Below, piece by piece: positions 1 to 7,430 of a stretch of DNA of 10,469 bases. A program made the position numbers and the translations under genes. The notes beneath the pieces were generated by a model, which was not told the origin of the DNA, did no database searches, and saw nothing but the letters and a program-made list of their open reading frames with translations. Location of the stretch: the NCBI GenBank assembly GCA_964343305.1, contig CAYFJO010000387.1, forward strand, positions 1 through 10,469, written 5' to 3'. This DNA is from CAYFJO01 sp964343305 (GTDB taxonomy: Bacteria > Planctomycetota > Planctomycetia > Pirellulales > Pirellulaceae). Numbering within the stretch: the stretch's first letter is position 1; every line of letters begins with the position of its first letter.

Positions 1-180
1 GAATTGACTGCTCTCGCCGGCGAATATGTCAGAAAAGGACGCAGCACGCCGGGACGTCGCCAGAAAACCGTCCTGCAGAGCTGGCCCCAACTCGACTGGC
101 TGCCGCAGCCGGTTCCAACGACGTCAGGAGACGCCTCAGACACAACCCGCAACATACCGTCAAATAAGCACACGCCATGA
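1..180 (+). CDS. Sulfatase, C-terminal fragment (5' end outside window)
   Basis: Frame 1 is open from the first base to the TGA at 178-180, giving 59 residues of a protein whose start lies upstream. The segment GEYVRKGRSTPGRRQK resembles the conserved tail of many arylsulfatase-type proteins, where an L..L..Y..xGRSTPG.xQ motif closes the C-terminal subdomain. That match, plus a second sulfatase directly downstream, is the basis for the call. No catalytic residues are in view, so activity and substrate cannot be judged. The last 20 or so residues after the motif (rich in P, T, S) look like an unconserved tail. The stop TGA overlaps an ATG at 177 (ATGA), which may couple translation to the next gene. 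It could instead be an unrelated tail that resembles the motif by chance. Confidence 0.6.
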   Translation, partial: ELTALAGEYVRKGRSTPGRRQKTVLQSWPQLDWLPQPVPTTSGDASDTTRNIPSNKHTP

Positions 181-242
181 TCGACACCATCCTGTTTCTC
201 AACCAATTGAAAAGTGAATCCCTAAGAAAAACTCGCCCCACT

Positions 243-2399
243 ATGGCGCGCCCAAAAAGAAATTATGTGGCACCCATCCTCACATTTTTTTGCTCTCTGC
301 TGTTGCTGACTGCGTTTGCTTCCGCTGAAGTAAAGCGTCCCAATGTCGTGATCCTGCTGGCTGACGATCTGGGCTCGAAGGACATCGGTTGCGACGGCGG
401 CCCTGTAAAAACGCCAACTCTGGACAAGTTGGCAGCAAATGGCGTTCGCTTTACGGACTTTCATTCAGGGGCTCCAGTCTGCTCGCCGGCGCGAGCGACT
501 TTGCTCACGGGCCGTCACCATTTGCGGACGGGTGTCTACACGGTCATTCAAGACCACATACACAACATGCACCTTCTCGAAAGCGAAGTGACGATTGCCG
601 AGCATCTGAAAGCGAACGGTTACGACACAGTTCATCTCGGCAAGTGGCATCTTGGAACACCGTTTCGCGGTATGAAGAAGCCGTGGATCGACGAACACGG
701 ATTCGACTACTGGTTTGCGACCGACTTGAACGCCGCGCCGAGTCATCGCAACCCGAGTAACTTCTGGCGCAACCGGGAACGAGTCGGTGAGATGGAGGGC
801 TACGCTTGCCAGCTTGTGGTTGATGAGGCAATCACCTGGTTGGAACAGAAGCGTGATGCGGCGAAACCGTTCTTTCTCAATATCTGGTTTCACGAACCAC
901 ACGCCCCGTTGGCGGCTCCCGATGCGATCGTCAAACAGTACGGTGATCTCAAAGATCCCGCCGCCATTTATTCCGCGACGATCGACAACACCGACCGAGC
1001 CATTGCCCGGCTGGTGAAGAAGCTTGACCAGATCGGTTCGCTCGACAACACGATCATCCTTTACACGTCGGATCACGGTAGCTATCGCCACGAACGAAAC
1101 GGCGACCTTCGCGCTGGCAAAGGCTCGTTACTGGAAGGCGGAACACGCACGCCCGGCATCATCCACTGGCCCAAAGGCATCAAAGGCGGTCGGGTTGAAA
1201 GTACACCTTCCGGAGCCATCGATCTGTTGCCGACGATCTGTGGATTGGTGGGGATTGAGAAACCGGATGGTGTGCATCTCGACGGCGCGGACTTGTCACC
1301 GCTGTTAACTGGTGATCGGTCGGACTTCAAACGCAACCAACCGCTCACTTGGCATTCGCCAACAAGCCAACCGATTGTCGCGATTCGCGAGGGCAAGTAC
1401 TCGCTAATCGGCCGGCGAAACAAAGAATATCCAAAGAATGAAAAGGCCATTCAGGCGATCCTGGATGAAATGAAAGTCATGCTGGAGAAAAAGCACGACC
1501 GCAAGTTGACCCGCTCCGAACTTTGGCACAAAGCATGGAACAGCGAAATCAAAACACCCCAATGGAATCGGCTGCGTGGTAAGTTTGTAACTCTGAACAC
1601 TTTTCAGGAAGCATGGATTCCGCTCATCAAAGCAGGCTCGGGTGGCATCACGCAGTTCCAGCTTTACGACCTGTCGACCGACCCCGGCCAGCAAAAAGAC
1701 ATCGCCGCACGTTTTTCCAATGTGACCAAGCGGCTGAAAGACCAAGTGCTTGCGATCAACGCCAACGTGCTGAAAGAGGCTCCGAATTGGTCAGACAAAA
1801 CGAGCATCGAGGCCAAGACGAAAATACATCGGCTCGAGACGACCAAGCGTTCCGTGTTCGACGCGTTTTCTTACATAAACCGAATTCCGAAGCCCTACGA
1901 AGACGAAACCGCAGAAGATCATTTAGGCCGCATCTTCGGTCGCTTAGGCAATCAAGAGGGCCGAGTGTTGCTCAAAACGCCACCCGGTATGAACCGCCAA
2001 GCCTACGATGGATTCAAAACATTTCTGCAATATGAAGGAACTGCCAGCGTCGGCAACTGCGCGGCGTGCCACACTCTTCCCAGCTTCACCGATGGCAAGT
2101 CCCACTTGGGCAGTCTCGATGGAAAAGCCAAGGCAACGCCTTCGCTGCGCAACCTTTCCAAACGCAGCATCGATTTGAGCAAGGTGTTGCAGGCCAAGCT
2201 CGAAGTCGCAAAGCAAAAGCAATCCGGCAAGGCCGACAAGATCAGCGATGCTTACTCGGCAATGAAGTTGAACGAGCAGGACTTAGCAAATCTCGCCGCG
2301 TTTCTGAAACTGTTGGAGGATGTGCCTGACGATCATTTTAGAAAACTTATCCTGGAAGCGAAGGTGCTCGACACGTTGGAAGAATTGGATTCGAAATAA
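243..2399 (+). CDS. Exported sulfatase fused to C-terminal MauG-like c-type heme domain
   Basis: Predicted 718-residue periplasmic sulfate ester hydrolase with an added heme domain. Residues 1-28 are a Sec signal peptide (basic start, hydrophobic core, cleavage after ASA). Sulfatase features: metal-binding LADDLG (Asp41/42), CSPAR with Cys80 as the formylglycine precursor, GKWHLG (Lys134, His136), HEPHAP (near 217-220), TSDHG (Asp277/His278), Lys293, and the LYDLSTDPGQQ closing motif near 474. About 170 further residues follow, with CAACH at 606-610, FTDG, TPSLRN at 632-637 and a C-terminal Met674...LANLAAFLKLL helix. These resemble the second heme domain of MauG/cytochrome c peroxidases, but the usual YMHDG segment is absent. 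The start at 243 gives a standard signal peptide; ATG 177 is in frame, overlaps the upstream stop (ATGA) and would add 22 residues. Neither start has a clear Shine-Dalgarno. Substrate unknown; the family call is very secure, the heme role is inferred. Confidence 0.93.
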   Translation: MARPKRNYVAPILTFFCSLLLLTAFASAEVKRPNVVILLADDLGSKDIGCDGGPVKTPTLDKLAANGVRFTDFHSGAPVCSPARATLLTGRHHLRTGVYTVIQDHIHNMHLLESEVTIAEHLKANGYDTVHLGKWHLGTPFRGMKKPWIDEHGFDYWFATDLNAAPSHRNPSNFWRNRERVGEMEGYACQLVVDEAITWLEQKRDAAKPFFLNIWFHEPHAPLAAPDAIVKQYGDLKDPAAIYSATIDNTDRAIARLVKKLDQIGSLDNTIILYTSDHGSYRHERNGDLRAGKGSLLEGGTRTPGIIHWPKGIKGGRVESTPSGAIDLLPTICGLVGIEKPDGVHLDGADLSPLLTGDRSDFKRNQPLTWHSPTSQPIVAIREGKYSLIGRRNKEYPKNEKAIQAILDEMKVMLEKKHDRKLTRSELWHKAWNSEIKTPQWNRLRGKFVTLNTFQEAWIPLIKAGSGGITQFQLYDLSTDPGQQKDIAARFSNVTKRLKDQVLAINANVLKEAPNWSDKTSIEAKTKIHRLETTKRSVFDAFSYINRIPKPYEDETAEDHLGRIFGRLGNQEGRVLLKTPPGMNRQAYDGFKTFLQYEGTASVGNCAACHTLPSFTDGKSHLGSLDGKAKATPSLRNLSKRSIDLSKVLQAKLEVAKQKQSGKADKISDAYSAMKLNEQDLANLAAFLKLLEDVPDDHFRKLILEAKVLDTLEELDSK

Positions 2400-2460
2400 T
2401 TTCGTGTCCACGATGATGAGGCTTTGCAGGTTTATTAAGTGAGAAACAACCTACGCAAAC

Positions 2461-2464
2461 GGAG
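2461..2464 (+). promoter_or_regulatory. Ribosome binding site deciding the start of the Vgb-like gene
   Basis: GGAG lies 8 bases before ATG 2473. It favours that ATG over the TTG directly before it at 2470 and over any start in the 73-base gap after the sulfatase. That gap (2400-2472) shows no convincing hairpin or promoter. Confidence 0.6.
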
Positions 2465-2472
2465 AAAACTTG

Positions 2473-4935
2473 ATGAGAAACTTCGCGATACTTGCCGGAT
2501 TTGTTTTGGCACTTTTACTATTCAGCAGTGCAGCTAACGCCGAGACGATTCGCGGCAAAGTCGTCGACCAATCCGGCAAACCTGTTGAAGGTGTGATGGT
2601 GTCTGCCATTGACGAGGATCATCGAAAATGGACGTCAGTCTTCACTCAGAAAAACGGTTCGTTTGCGATTTCCGACTTGCGGAAAGTCAAGCACAGCATT
2701 CGCACTCGGCTGATGGGACTCGCGGATGAATGGAACAGCGGAGTCGCCCCCGACACACACGACATGGTGATCAAAACCCGCCTAGCCGTTGGCGAAAAGT
2801 TGGAATTGCAACGCCCGGCCAGCAGTGCGTTCAGCATGCTCGAGTTCGACAATCCTCGCGACAAACTGAATTTCAAAATGATGTGCTCGTACTGTCACCA
2901 AGTTGGAACGCTCGGGTTTCGCACACCTGAAAAGCCGGTCGATTGGGAGACGATGTTGCGGCGGATGGATGGGTTTGGCGGCCTGTATCCGCATACTCAG
3001 GATACGATCATCGGTCGGTTGATGAACACTTACAAAGATGATGCAGTCGACAAGTGGCCGACGTTTGTTCCGCCGCCAGCGCCTAAGGGAATGGCGACCG
3101 CAGCAACGATCACGATGTGGGAAATGGACAAACCGCTGCAAGGTTCCTTTCATGATCTGGAAGTCGGTCGAGACGGACTGGTCTACGCAGTCAATATCAG
3201 CAAACGCCGCATGATTGCCCTGGATCCCACTTCAGGCAAACAGACAGCCATCGAGTTCCCATCGCACGTCCACGCACCTCACTCGATCGAAACTGCCAAC
3301 GACGGCAGCCTGTGGACGACGATGTGTGCCAGCGGCAAGATGGCTCGCTACGACATCGAGACGAAAGAGTTTGAAATCTGCAGCAGCGCCGAAGCACCCA
3401 AGAAACGTGGCGGCTACCCACACACGTTGCGAATCAATCCGAAAGATCCCGAAGGTTTGATTTGGTACACCGACGCGGCATCCAACTCTTGTTTCTCCCT
3501 GCATCCGAAGACGCACATAGTCAAGGAATACAAGCTGTTGAGCGCTGGCCAGGCGGTCGCAGCGGGCCGAGGCGAGTCACGCGGTATCACGCCCTATGGA
3601 TTGGACTACTCACCGGTCGATGGCATGATTTGGTACTCGAAACTGAACGGAAATCGCATTGGCCGAATCGACCCCAGCGCGAACGACGGCGACATCAAAG
3701 AATGGAACCCGCCGTTCCGCGGCCCGCGGCGTTTGCACGTTGCTCCGGACGGTATGGTCTGGGTTCCTGGCTTCGGTTCGGGCGTGTTTGCCAAATTCGA
3801 TCCGACCGACGAGAAGTGGACGGTCTACGAACTACCGGACGCGGAAAACCAAATCCCTTATGCGTTGAATGTCGACAAGGAAGGCATCGTTTGGATTTGT
3901 GGCACTGGCAACGACACCATCAACCGCTTTGATCCCGTGATCGAAACGTTGGTTGAATTCCGGTTGCCGACACGAGTTTCGTACACGCGCGAGATCGAGT
4001 TCGACGACGAAGGCAATGTTTGGACTAGCACGTCCGGTCCTGCTCGGCACATGGAACGCGGAGTTGGAGCCGTGATCCGCATCTCGCTGCCCAAGACGTT
4101 ACCGAAAAGCGGCGGCATACAATTGGTTGGCAGGACTTATGACAGCGATCATGACATCGGCAATCTGGCGACCGCTCCGAAAACCGCGAAGCCCGACAAC
4201 ACCGCTCTGTTCGCCAAAATCGACAAGTCGGAAATGCCCAAGGCATATTATTCGCAAAAACATCAGGACTACGTCGACAAACGAATGGCCAGCATTCCGC
4301 CGAATCGACGAGGCCGCGTCGGCCAACTCTGGAACGAGTTCCGTCGGGCAAATCCGGATCGCAGCCGCGACGGACAGATGTTCGTCCGCATCATGGAATA
4401 TGTCGCCAACGATAATACCCCGCAAAAACGACGCTTCATCAAAAAGTGGCAACATCACTATTTCGGCACAGCACCGGATCAACTGAAAGGTCGATCGATT
4501 GAGCGCGGCAAGCTGGTCTTTGAACAAGCGACCTGTAGTCGATGTCACGGAACTGGCAACGAGCCGGCGCTCAGCCTGGACTTGGTGCAACTTTCAAAAC
4601 GATATCAAGGCGCCAAATTGCTCCAGCAGATCGTCAAGCCATCGGCGGAAATTCACAAGGAGTTTCAGACCCAGCAGATTCTTGTCGATGACGGACGCCT
4701 GCTGACAGGCTTGGTCGTCAAAGAAACAGATGACCAGGTTCGCCTGCTCCCCAACTTGCTCAAGCCCGATAAGGTCGAAACGATCAAAAAGTCCTCGATC
4801 GAAGAACGTCGTGTCGCCGAGGTGTCGACCATGCCGACTGGCCTGTTAGACACCTACACAGTCGAAGAGATCTTCGACCTGTTGGCTTATATTCAGTCCG
4901 CAGTCGCACCAAAAGGTACCACAGCGCCGAAATGA
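2473..4935 (+). CDS. Vgb (streptogramin lyase)-like seven-bladed propeller with two c-type heme sites
   Basis: Predicted 820-residue exported protein. Order of parts: signal peptide ending ANA at about residue 23; a carboxypeptidase-regulatory-like beta sandwich (IRGKVVDQSGKPVEGVMVSA, about 25-105); a first heme site CSYCH at 138-142; and a propeller from about 210 to 540. Seven repeats of the pattern P..L...dG.vW......i.r.DP can be counted, as in virginiamycin B lyase. A charged helical stretch with YVDKRMASIPP and FVRIMEYVAN follows. The C-terminus is the Pirellula/Verrucomicrobium-type heme-binding domain (TIGR02603-like): CSRCH at 688-692, PSAEIHKEF, a DGRLLTGLVVKE strand pair, STMP (Met787, probable axial ligand) and FDLLAYIQS. 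Lyase chemistry on a polymer or lactone is possible but unproven; an electron-transfer or binding role fits equally. It follows the sulfatase by 73 bases, and its stop overlaps the next start as ATGA. Confidence 0.9.
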   Translation: MRNFAILAGFVLALLLFSSAANAETIRGKVVDQSGKPVEGVMVSAIDEDHRKWTSVFTQKNGSFAISDLRKVKHSIRTRLMGLADEWNSGVAPDTHDMVIKTRLAVGEKLELQRPASSAFSMLEFDNPRDKLNFKMMCSYCHQVGTLGFRTPEKPVDWETMLRRMDGFGGLYPHTQDTIIGRLMNTYKDDAVDKWPTFVPPPAPKGMATAATITMWEMDKPLQGSFHDLEVGRDGLVYAVNISKRRMIALDPTSGKQTAIEFPSHVHAPHSIETANDGSLWTTMCASGKMARYDIETKEFEICSSAEAPKKRGGYPHTLRINPKDPEGLIWYTDAASNSCFSLHPKTHIVKEYKLLSAGQAVAAGRGESRGITPYGLDYSPVDGMIWYSKLNGNRIGRIDPSANDGDIKEWNPPFRGPRRLHVAPDGMVWVPGFGSGVFAKFDPTDEKWTVYELPDAENQIPYALNVDKEGIVWICGTGNDTINRFDPVIETLVEFRLPTRVSYTREIEFDDEGNVWTSTSGPARHMERGVGAVIRISLPKTLPKSGGIQLVGRTYDSDHDIGNLATAPKTAKPDNTALFAKIDKSEMPKAYYSQKHQDYVDKRMASIPPNRRGRVGQLWNEFRRANPDRSRDGQMFVRIMEYVANDNTPQKRRFIKKWQHHYFGTAPDQLKGRSIERGKLVFEQATCSRCHGTGNEPALSLDLVQLSKRYQGAKLLQQIVKPSAEIHKEFQTQQILVDDGRLLTGLVVKETDDQVRLLPNLLKPDKVETIKKSSIEERRVAEVSTMPTGLLDTYTVEEIFDLLAYIQSAVAPKGTTAPK

Positions 4936-7430
4936 TAAGGCCATTTTTCTTCGCCCGTTTACCCGTAGTGGAATTCGCCAGAATTCCTTGTTCTGCGGGA
5001 ATTCTGGCGAATTCCACTACGACTCGCGCGCTTGCTTGCATTTTGCTCATCTGCGTAGCCCCAGTGTCCGCTACGGATCTGGATGCTCTGATTCAGTCGT
5101 CGTGCATCGATTGCCACAATGCCGATACGGAAACACGTCTCGACTTCACGACGCTCGGCAAAGACTTTGAAAAGCCAGAGTCGTTTCGCAAATGGGTTCA
5201 TGTTTTCGATCGTGTGAAGAGTGGCGAAATGCCGCCGCCTGGGGAAACGCGACCCAACGAAAAAGTTCTCACTAAGGCATTGGCCTTCCTGGGCAGTGAA
5301 CTGAAGCGATCCAATCAGCGGTCGCAGATGACGATTGGACGCGTTCCCTCGCGCCGACTGTCTCGCCTGGAATACGAACATACGCTGCACGATCTACTTG
5401 GGATCGGCGGCGATCTGGCAAGGTATCTTCCTCCGGAAAATAAATCGGGAGCGTTTGACGTTGTAGCAGCAAAGCAAGAGATGTCGCGCGTTCATGTTCG
5501 CGGCTTGCTCACGGCAGCCGACCTGGCGCTCGACGAGGCGATCCAATTGGGAAAAAAACCGCGGATGGCGAAACGAGAGATTGACTATTTCCATTCGCGT
5601 TACATTCAGATGTGGGTTGATCGGCCAGTGCGTCGTGGTGGTGGAACCATTTTCAAGACCGACCAGGACGTTGTAACCTTTCGAGGTGAAAACTACGTGT
5701 TTCGCTCCGACATCAGTGGGTTTCGCCCGCCGGTGGCGGGGAAGTATCGAATCACGGTCAAGGCTGCCGCACATCAGCCACGGTCTTCCATCACGGTGAG
5801 CCTTAAGCGCCAAAACGACCTGCAGGGCGAGAGCGAATTGTTCGCAGCTTGGGATCTTGTCGGCTCGGATTATCGGGAAGTTGAAACGATCACTTACCTG
5901 CGCCCAGACGATTACATCTACGTTAGTGCAGATGAACTGGAGCCTGCACCTGACGGTCGTGTGATATACAACGGGCAACCGGCGAGCACCTTTCGTGGCG
6001 AGGGCGTTAAGATCCGTCGAGTTACGGTCGAGGGACCACTAGAAACCAATTGGCCGCCGGAGCGAACGCGGACGCTGTTTCCCGGAGTTGAGTGGAGAGC
6101 GAGCGGAGAGAATACTCGACCGCGACGAGCGTACCAGGCAGTCCTATCTGATTCACCGATCGAGCATGTTCGAGCCATTGTCTCGGAACTGGCTCCTAGG
6201 GCCTTTCGTCGGAAGGTTAGTGACGAGGAAGTCGATGCATTGGTAGCGCTCGCCAAGCCCAACCTTGACGCAGGCCGTGATTTCATCGATTCCGTCCGAA
6301 TTCCGCTTCGAGCCATTCTGGTTTCGCCCCAATTGCTGTTTCAAACGGGCGACGCTGGCTTGCTCGACGATACGGCGCTTGCCTGCCGACTCTCTTACTT
6401 TCTATGGCGGAGTCTTCCTGATGAAGAACTAGCTGGAGTGGCCGCCAAAGGTAAGTTGTCCGATCCCACAAACTTGGCGCGTCAAGTCGATCGCATGTTG
6501 GACGATCCAAAGTGCGACCGATTTGTGCATGAGTTTCTTGATCAGTGGTTAGATCTCGACCAGATCGACGCGACCACGCCCGACGCGTACTTGTATCCCG
6601 AATACGACGACGTGTTGCGACGAGCCATGTTGGCGGAAACTCGTGAGTTTTTTTCGTATTTGATTCGCGAAAACTTGAGCGTCCGTAACCTGATCGATTC
6701 AGACTTCACATTTCTCAATCGCCGCCTGGCCGAACACTACGGAATCAAAGGTGTGGAAGGTGAAGAGATGCGAAAGGTCCAATTTGACCCGACCAGCATT
6801 CGCGGCGGTATTCTGACTCATGCATCGATTGCAAAAGTGACGGCGAACGGCACTGTCACAACTCCTGTCAAACGCGGTAATTTTGTTTTGACCAATATTC
6901 TTGGGCTGCCACCGAATCCACCGCCGGCGGACGTTGGTTCGATTGAGCCTGATACACGTGGAGCTACAACAATTCGGGAGACCCTCAAGAAGCATCAGAA
7001 GGTCGAAGCTTGCGCCGCCTGTCATCGACGGATCGATCCGCCTGGTTTCGCACTGGAGTGTTTTGATCCGGTCGGCACTTTTCGAGACCGTTATCGCAAC
7101 AGCAAAGGCGTGAAACGCGAGATCAACGTTGGACTCCGCTTCTTGCACAAGGACTACGAACTGGGACATTCCGTTGACACATCGGGTGTGACACCGGATG
7201 GTTTTGAATTCGACGGCATTCGCGAGTACAAGAAGCACTTACGAAAATCGACGGAGCAAGTTGCCCGAAACGTCCTGTCGACGTTGATCGCGTTTTCAAC
7301 CGGCGGGGAAATTGAGTTTGCCGACCGGGAAGAAGTCGAGAGAATCTTGAACGAGACGCGAGCCGACGCCTATCCGCTACGGAGTCTCATGCATCACGTG
7401 GTTGCAAGTCCAATTTTTAGGAATCGATAA
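4932..7430 (+). CDS. DUF1587/DUF1592/DUF1588/DUF1585 diheme cytochrome-type protein
   Basis: 832 residues, exported, function unknown; a planctomycete/myxobacterial family usually paired with DUF1552. Parts in order: leader with hydrophobic core LACILLICVAPVSA (cleavage near 47); PSCyt1-like heme site CIDCH at 58-62 with later MPPP (Met100, possible ligand); DUF1587 (RRLSRLEYEHTLHDLLG, 141-157); a beta-rich insert at about 245-370 that may bind carbohydrate; DUF1595 (LAPRAFRRKVSDEEV, 420-434); DUF1592 (RLSYFLWRSLPDEEL to LAEHYGI, 486-605); DUF1588 with second heme site CAACH at 694-698 followed by RRIDPPGFALE; DUF1585 to the end (RNVLSTLIAFSTGGEIEF...VASPIF). The ATG at 4932 overlaps the previous stop by 4 bases, and no other start retains the whole leader. 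Residues 12-30 are encoded by a palindromic element, which lengthens the leader's basic region. Confidence 0.93.
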   Translation: MIRPFFFARLPVVEFARIPCSAGILANSTTTRALACILLICVAPVSATDLDALIQSSCIDCHNADTETRLDFTTLGKDFEKPESFRKWVHVFDRVKSGEMPPPGETRPNEKVLTKALAFLGSELKRSNQRSQMTIGRVPSRRLSRLEYEHTLHDLLGIGGDLARYLPPENKSGAFDVVAAKQEMSRVHVRGLLTAADLALDEAIQLGKKPRMAKREIDYFHSRYIQMWVDRPVRRGGGTIFKTDQDVVTFRGENYVFRSDISGFRPPVAGKYRITVKAAAHQPRSSITVSLKRQNDLQGESELFAAWDLVGSDYREVETITYLRPDDYIYVSADELEPAPDGRVIYNGQPASTFRGEGVKIRRVTVEGPLETNWPPERTRTLFPGVEWRASGENTRPRRAYQAVLSDSPIEHVRAIVSELAPRAFRRKVSDEEVDALVALAKPNLDAGRDFIDSVRIPLRAILVSPQLLFQTGDAGLLDDTALACRLSYFLWRSLPDEELAGVAAKGKLSDPTNLARQVDRMLDDPKCDRFVHEFLDQWLDLDQIDATTPDAYLYPEYDDVLRRAMLAETREFFSYLIRENLSVRNLIDSDFTFLNRRLAEHYGIKGVEGEEMRKVQFDPTSIRGGILTHASIAKVTANGTVTTPVKRGNFVLTNILGLPPNPPPADVGSIEPDTRGATTIRETLKKHQKVEACAACHRRIDPPGFALECFDPVGTFRDRYRNSKGVKREINVGLRFLHKDYELGHSVDTSGVTPDGFEFDGIREYKKHLRKSTEQVARNVLSTLIAFSTGGEIEFADREEVERILNETRADAYPLRSLMHHVVASPIFRNR
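4964..5021. repeat. Perfect 24-bp inverted repeat inside a coding sequence (palindromic element A)
   Basis: The arms 4964-4987 and 4998-5021 are exact reverse complements around a 10-base loop. The element starts 32 bases into the DUF1592 gene, is in frame and is translated as VVEFARIP, CSAG, GILANSTT. Without it, MIRPFFFARLP would join TRALACILLICVAPVSA, an ordinary signal peptide, so insertion into a tolerant leader is the simplest reading. There is no T-run after the right arm, so it is not a standard intrinsic terminator. In mRNA it would form a very stable hairpin shortly after the start codon, which could reduce ribosome loading or be cut by RNase III. Confidence 0.9.
7419..7422 (+). 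promoter_or_regulatory. Ribosome binding site for the DUF1552 gene
   Basis: AGGA lies 7 bases before ATG 7430, within the last codons of the preceding gene. It supports the one-base TAATG overlap as the true start. Confidence 0.55.

Noticed and set aside
465..1091. Long open frame (208 codons) on the minus strand within the sulfatase
   Set aside because: It lies wholly opposite conserved sulfatase motifs including CSPAR and shows no recognisable protein family; a codon-bias shadow.
4964..5021. Intrinsic terminator reading of the strong hairpin
   Set aside because: No T-run on either side, and it lies inside an open coding sequence.
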